DNA from: Hydrogenophaga sp. BPS33
GTDB lineage: Bacteria; Pseudomonadota; Gammaproteobacteria; Burkholderiales; Burkholderiaceae_C
NCBI RefSeq assembly: GCF_009859475.1
Contig: NZ_CP044549.1
Span: 310,001 to 374,000, forward strand
Length of the DNA stretch: 64,000 bases
Direction of reading: 5' to 3'
Shown: positions 63,126-64,000 of the stretch, in pieces
Numbering within the stretch: position 1 is the first letter of the stretch
Layout: each line of letters begins with the position of its first letter
Program-made: the position numbers and the translations under genes
Notes under the pieces: generated by a model
The model's database searches: none
What the model was told of the DNA's origin: nothing
Seen by the model: only the letters and a program-made list of their open reading frames with translations

Positions 63126-64000
63126 ACCCCGCCCGTTTTGCCATGCGACCTGCTGCCCCCTTCCGCGGCGCCCGCCGCCCGCTCGCGCGCGCCCTGACAT
63201 CGGCCCTGCTGCTGTTGCCCCTGGGCGCCGCGCTGGCCCAGACCACCGCCCCGGCGCCGCGCTTCACACCGCTGCAGCCCGGCAACGACCCGGCGCGAGG
63301 CCCCGGTAGCGCGGCGCTGCCTGCGCCCACCACCGCGCTGCCGCTGGCCGCCAGCTGGCGCGCGAGCAGCCTGGCCGACGACGGCCAACTGGTGCTCGCC
63401 GTGGCGCAAGACCAGGTGTTCGCCGACGGCCGCTCGGTGGTTCTCTTGACCGTGCGCCTGTTCGACCGCCAGGGCCAACCCGTGACCACGCCCACCGACG
63501 TCACCGTCAGCACCAACCGGGGCCGCGTGCGCCTGCCCGGCGCGGCCATCGACGAACCGCCGCGCCAGAACCTGCGCGTGAGCGTGAGCGGTGGCGAGGC
63601 CACCGTGGAACTGGTCGCGTCCTACGAACCGGGCGAGGCCGAACTGCAGGTGCAGTCCAGCAACGTGCTCGTGCGCGGCAACGTCGGCATGGTCACCGAG
63701 CGCCGCCCGATGATCGCGGTCGGCGTGGTCGAAGGCGCGATCCACCTCAACCGCCTGGACGCCTCGCAGATCAGCCCGGCGCGCGAGGACGACGGTTTCG
63801 AACTGGAGCTCAAGCGCCACACCAACAGCTTCGACAACGGCAAGGGCTCCATCGGCGGGCGCACCGCGTTCTTCCTCAAGGGCATGGTCAAGGGCGATGC
63901 GCTGCTCACGCTGGCCTACGACTCCGAGAAGGAGAACAACGGCCGCCTGTTCCGCGACATCCAGCCCGACCAGTACTACCCGATCTACGGCGACTCCTCG
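63122..64000 (+). CDS. Outer-membrane protein downstream of DUF11 protein (5' part; runs off window)
   Basis: The frame is open from the ATG at 63122 to the window end (293 codons seen). It overlaps the previous stop by four bases (ATGA), so it is coupled. The signal peptide is residues 1-40 (ending ALAQ). The next part has an Ig-like segment (FDRQGQPVTTPTDVTVSTNRG). Then come strand-like amphipathic sequences (TAFFLKGMVKGDALLTLAYDSE; LFRDIQPDQYYPIYGDSS) typical of large outer-membrane barrel proteins paired with DUF11/SdrD proteins. It probably anchors or exports its neighbour; the barrel itself is beyond the window. Confidence 0.7.
   Translation, partial: MNPARFAMRPAAPFRGARRPLARALTSALLLLPLGAALAQTTAPAPRFTPLQPGNDPARGPGSAALPAPTTALPLAASWRASSLADDGQLVLAVAQDQVFADGRSVVLLTVRLFDRQGQPVTTPTDVTVSTNRGRVRLPGAAIDEPPRQNLRVSVSGGEATVELVASYEPGEAELQVQSSNVLVRGNVGMVTERRPMIAVGVVEGAIHLNRLDASQISPAREDDGFELELKRHTNSFDNGKGSIGGRTAFFLKGMVKGDALLTLAYDSEKENNGRLFRDIQPDQYYPIYGDSS

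Noticed and set aside
54741..63200. A 2819-codon open frame on the minus strand, opposite the giant DUF11 gene
   Set aside because: The plus-strand frame has a signal peptide, ribosome site and clear repeated domains. The antisense frame is low-complexity, His/Arg/Gly/Ala-rich, and reflects GC-rich repeated codons in the plus strand.

Overview
The window is a GC-rich chromosomal segment. Its gene content and style (FecI/FecR-controlled siderophore uptake, Bug-type solute receptors, XRE- and IclR-controlled catabolic clusters, glcEF, lplT next to alr) suggest a betaproteobacterium of the family Comamonadaceae, perhaps Hydrogenophaga or a relative. This is inferred from gene content alone. No rRNA, tRNA, CRISPR array or intact insertion sequence was seen.

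Layout. (1) 1-7.15 kb is a siderophore-iron operon: the end of an ECF sigma factor, a FecR-type regulator, a TonB-dependent receptor with a signalling domain, and four coupled inner-membrane or periplasmic genes (PepSY reductase-like, DUF3649, a DUF3325 fusion, a small exported protein). A DoxX protein follows. (2) 7.7-19.4 kb is a probable uptake and degradation cluster for an aromatic amide or N-heterocycle. On the minus strand it has an amidase fused to a dioxygenase reductase, an ABM-fold protein, a two-subunit Rieske dioxygenase and an aldehyde dehydrogenase. On the plus strand it has a nicotinamidase-like hydrolase, an ABC importer, a VOC protein and an XRE regulator. A CCAAAATTGA-like motif recurs at its promoters. 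(3) 19.4-23.1 kb holds comM and a glnK-amtB nitrogen operon with a recognisable sigma-54 promoter and NtrC-type site. (4) 23.2-29.1 kb is a second catabolic operon (M81 peptidase, two Bug receptors, FAD oxidoreductase) divergent from an IclR regulator. (5) 29.1-36.8 kb is housekeeping: glycolate oxidase subunits GlcE and GlcF (no GlcD here), glutathione peroxidase, a double receiver-like protein, LplT and alanine racemase.

(6) 37.2-45.6 kb is the most unusual part. Two AT-rich small genes (a membrane protein and a secreted protein) precede a 1715-residue RTX protein. The AT-rich N-terminal head of that protein looks like a permuted papain-like hydrolase, and its GC-rich body has 675-bp tandem calcium-binding repeats. 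A HlyB-type exporter follows. I read this as a candidate type I-secreted effector with cognate immunity genes. (7) 45.6-49.5 kb encodes a polyprenyl-phosphate sugar module (GT39 transferase, SMR-type transporter, HAD-UbiA prenyltransferase). (8) 49.7-54.2 kb holds a beta-propeller lipoprotein, a small Cys-rich lipoprotein, an AI-2E family transporter and a TauE/LysR divergent pair. (9) 54.2-64 kb has an AT-rich leader, a 2812-residue DUF11/SdrD-type surface protein, and the start of a translationally coupled outer-membrane protein that runs off the window.
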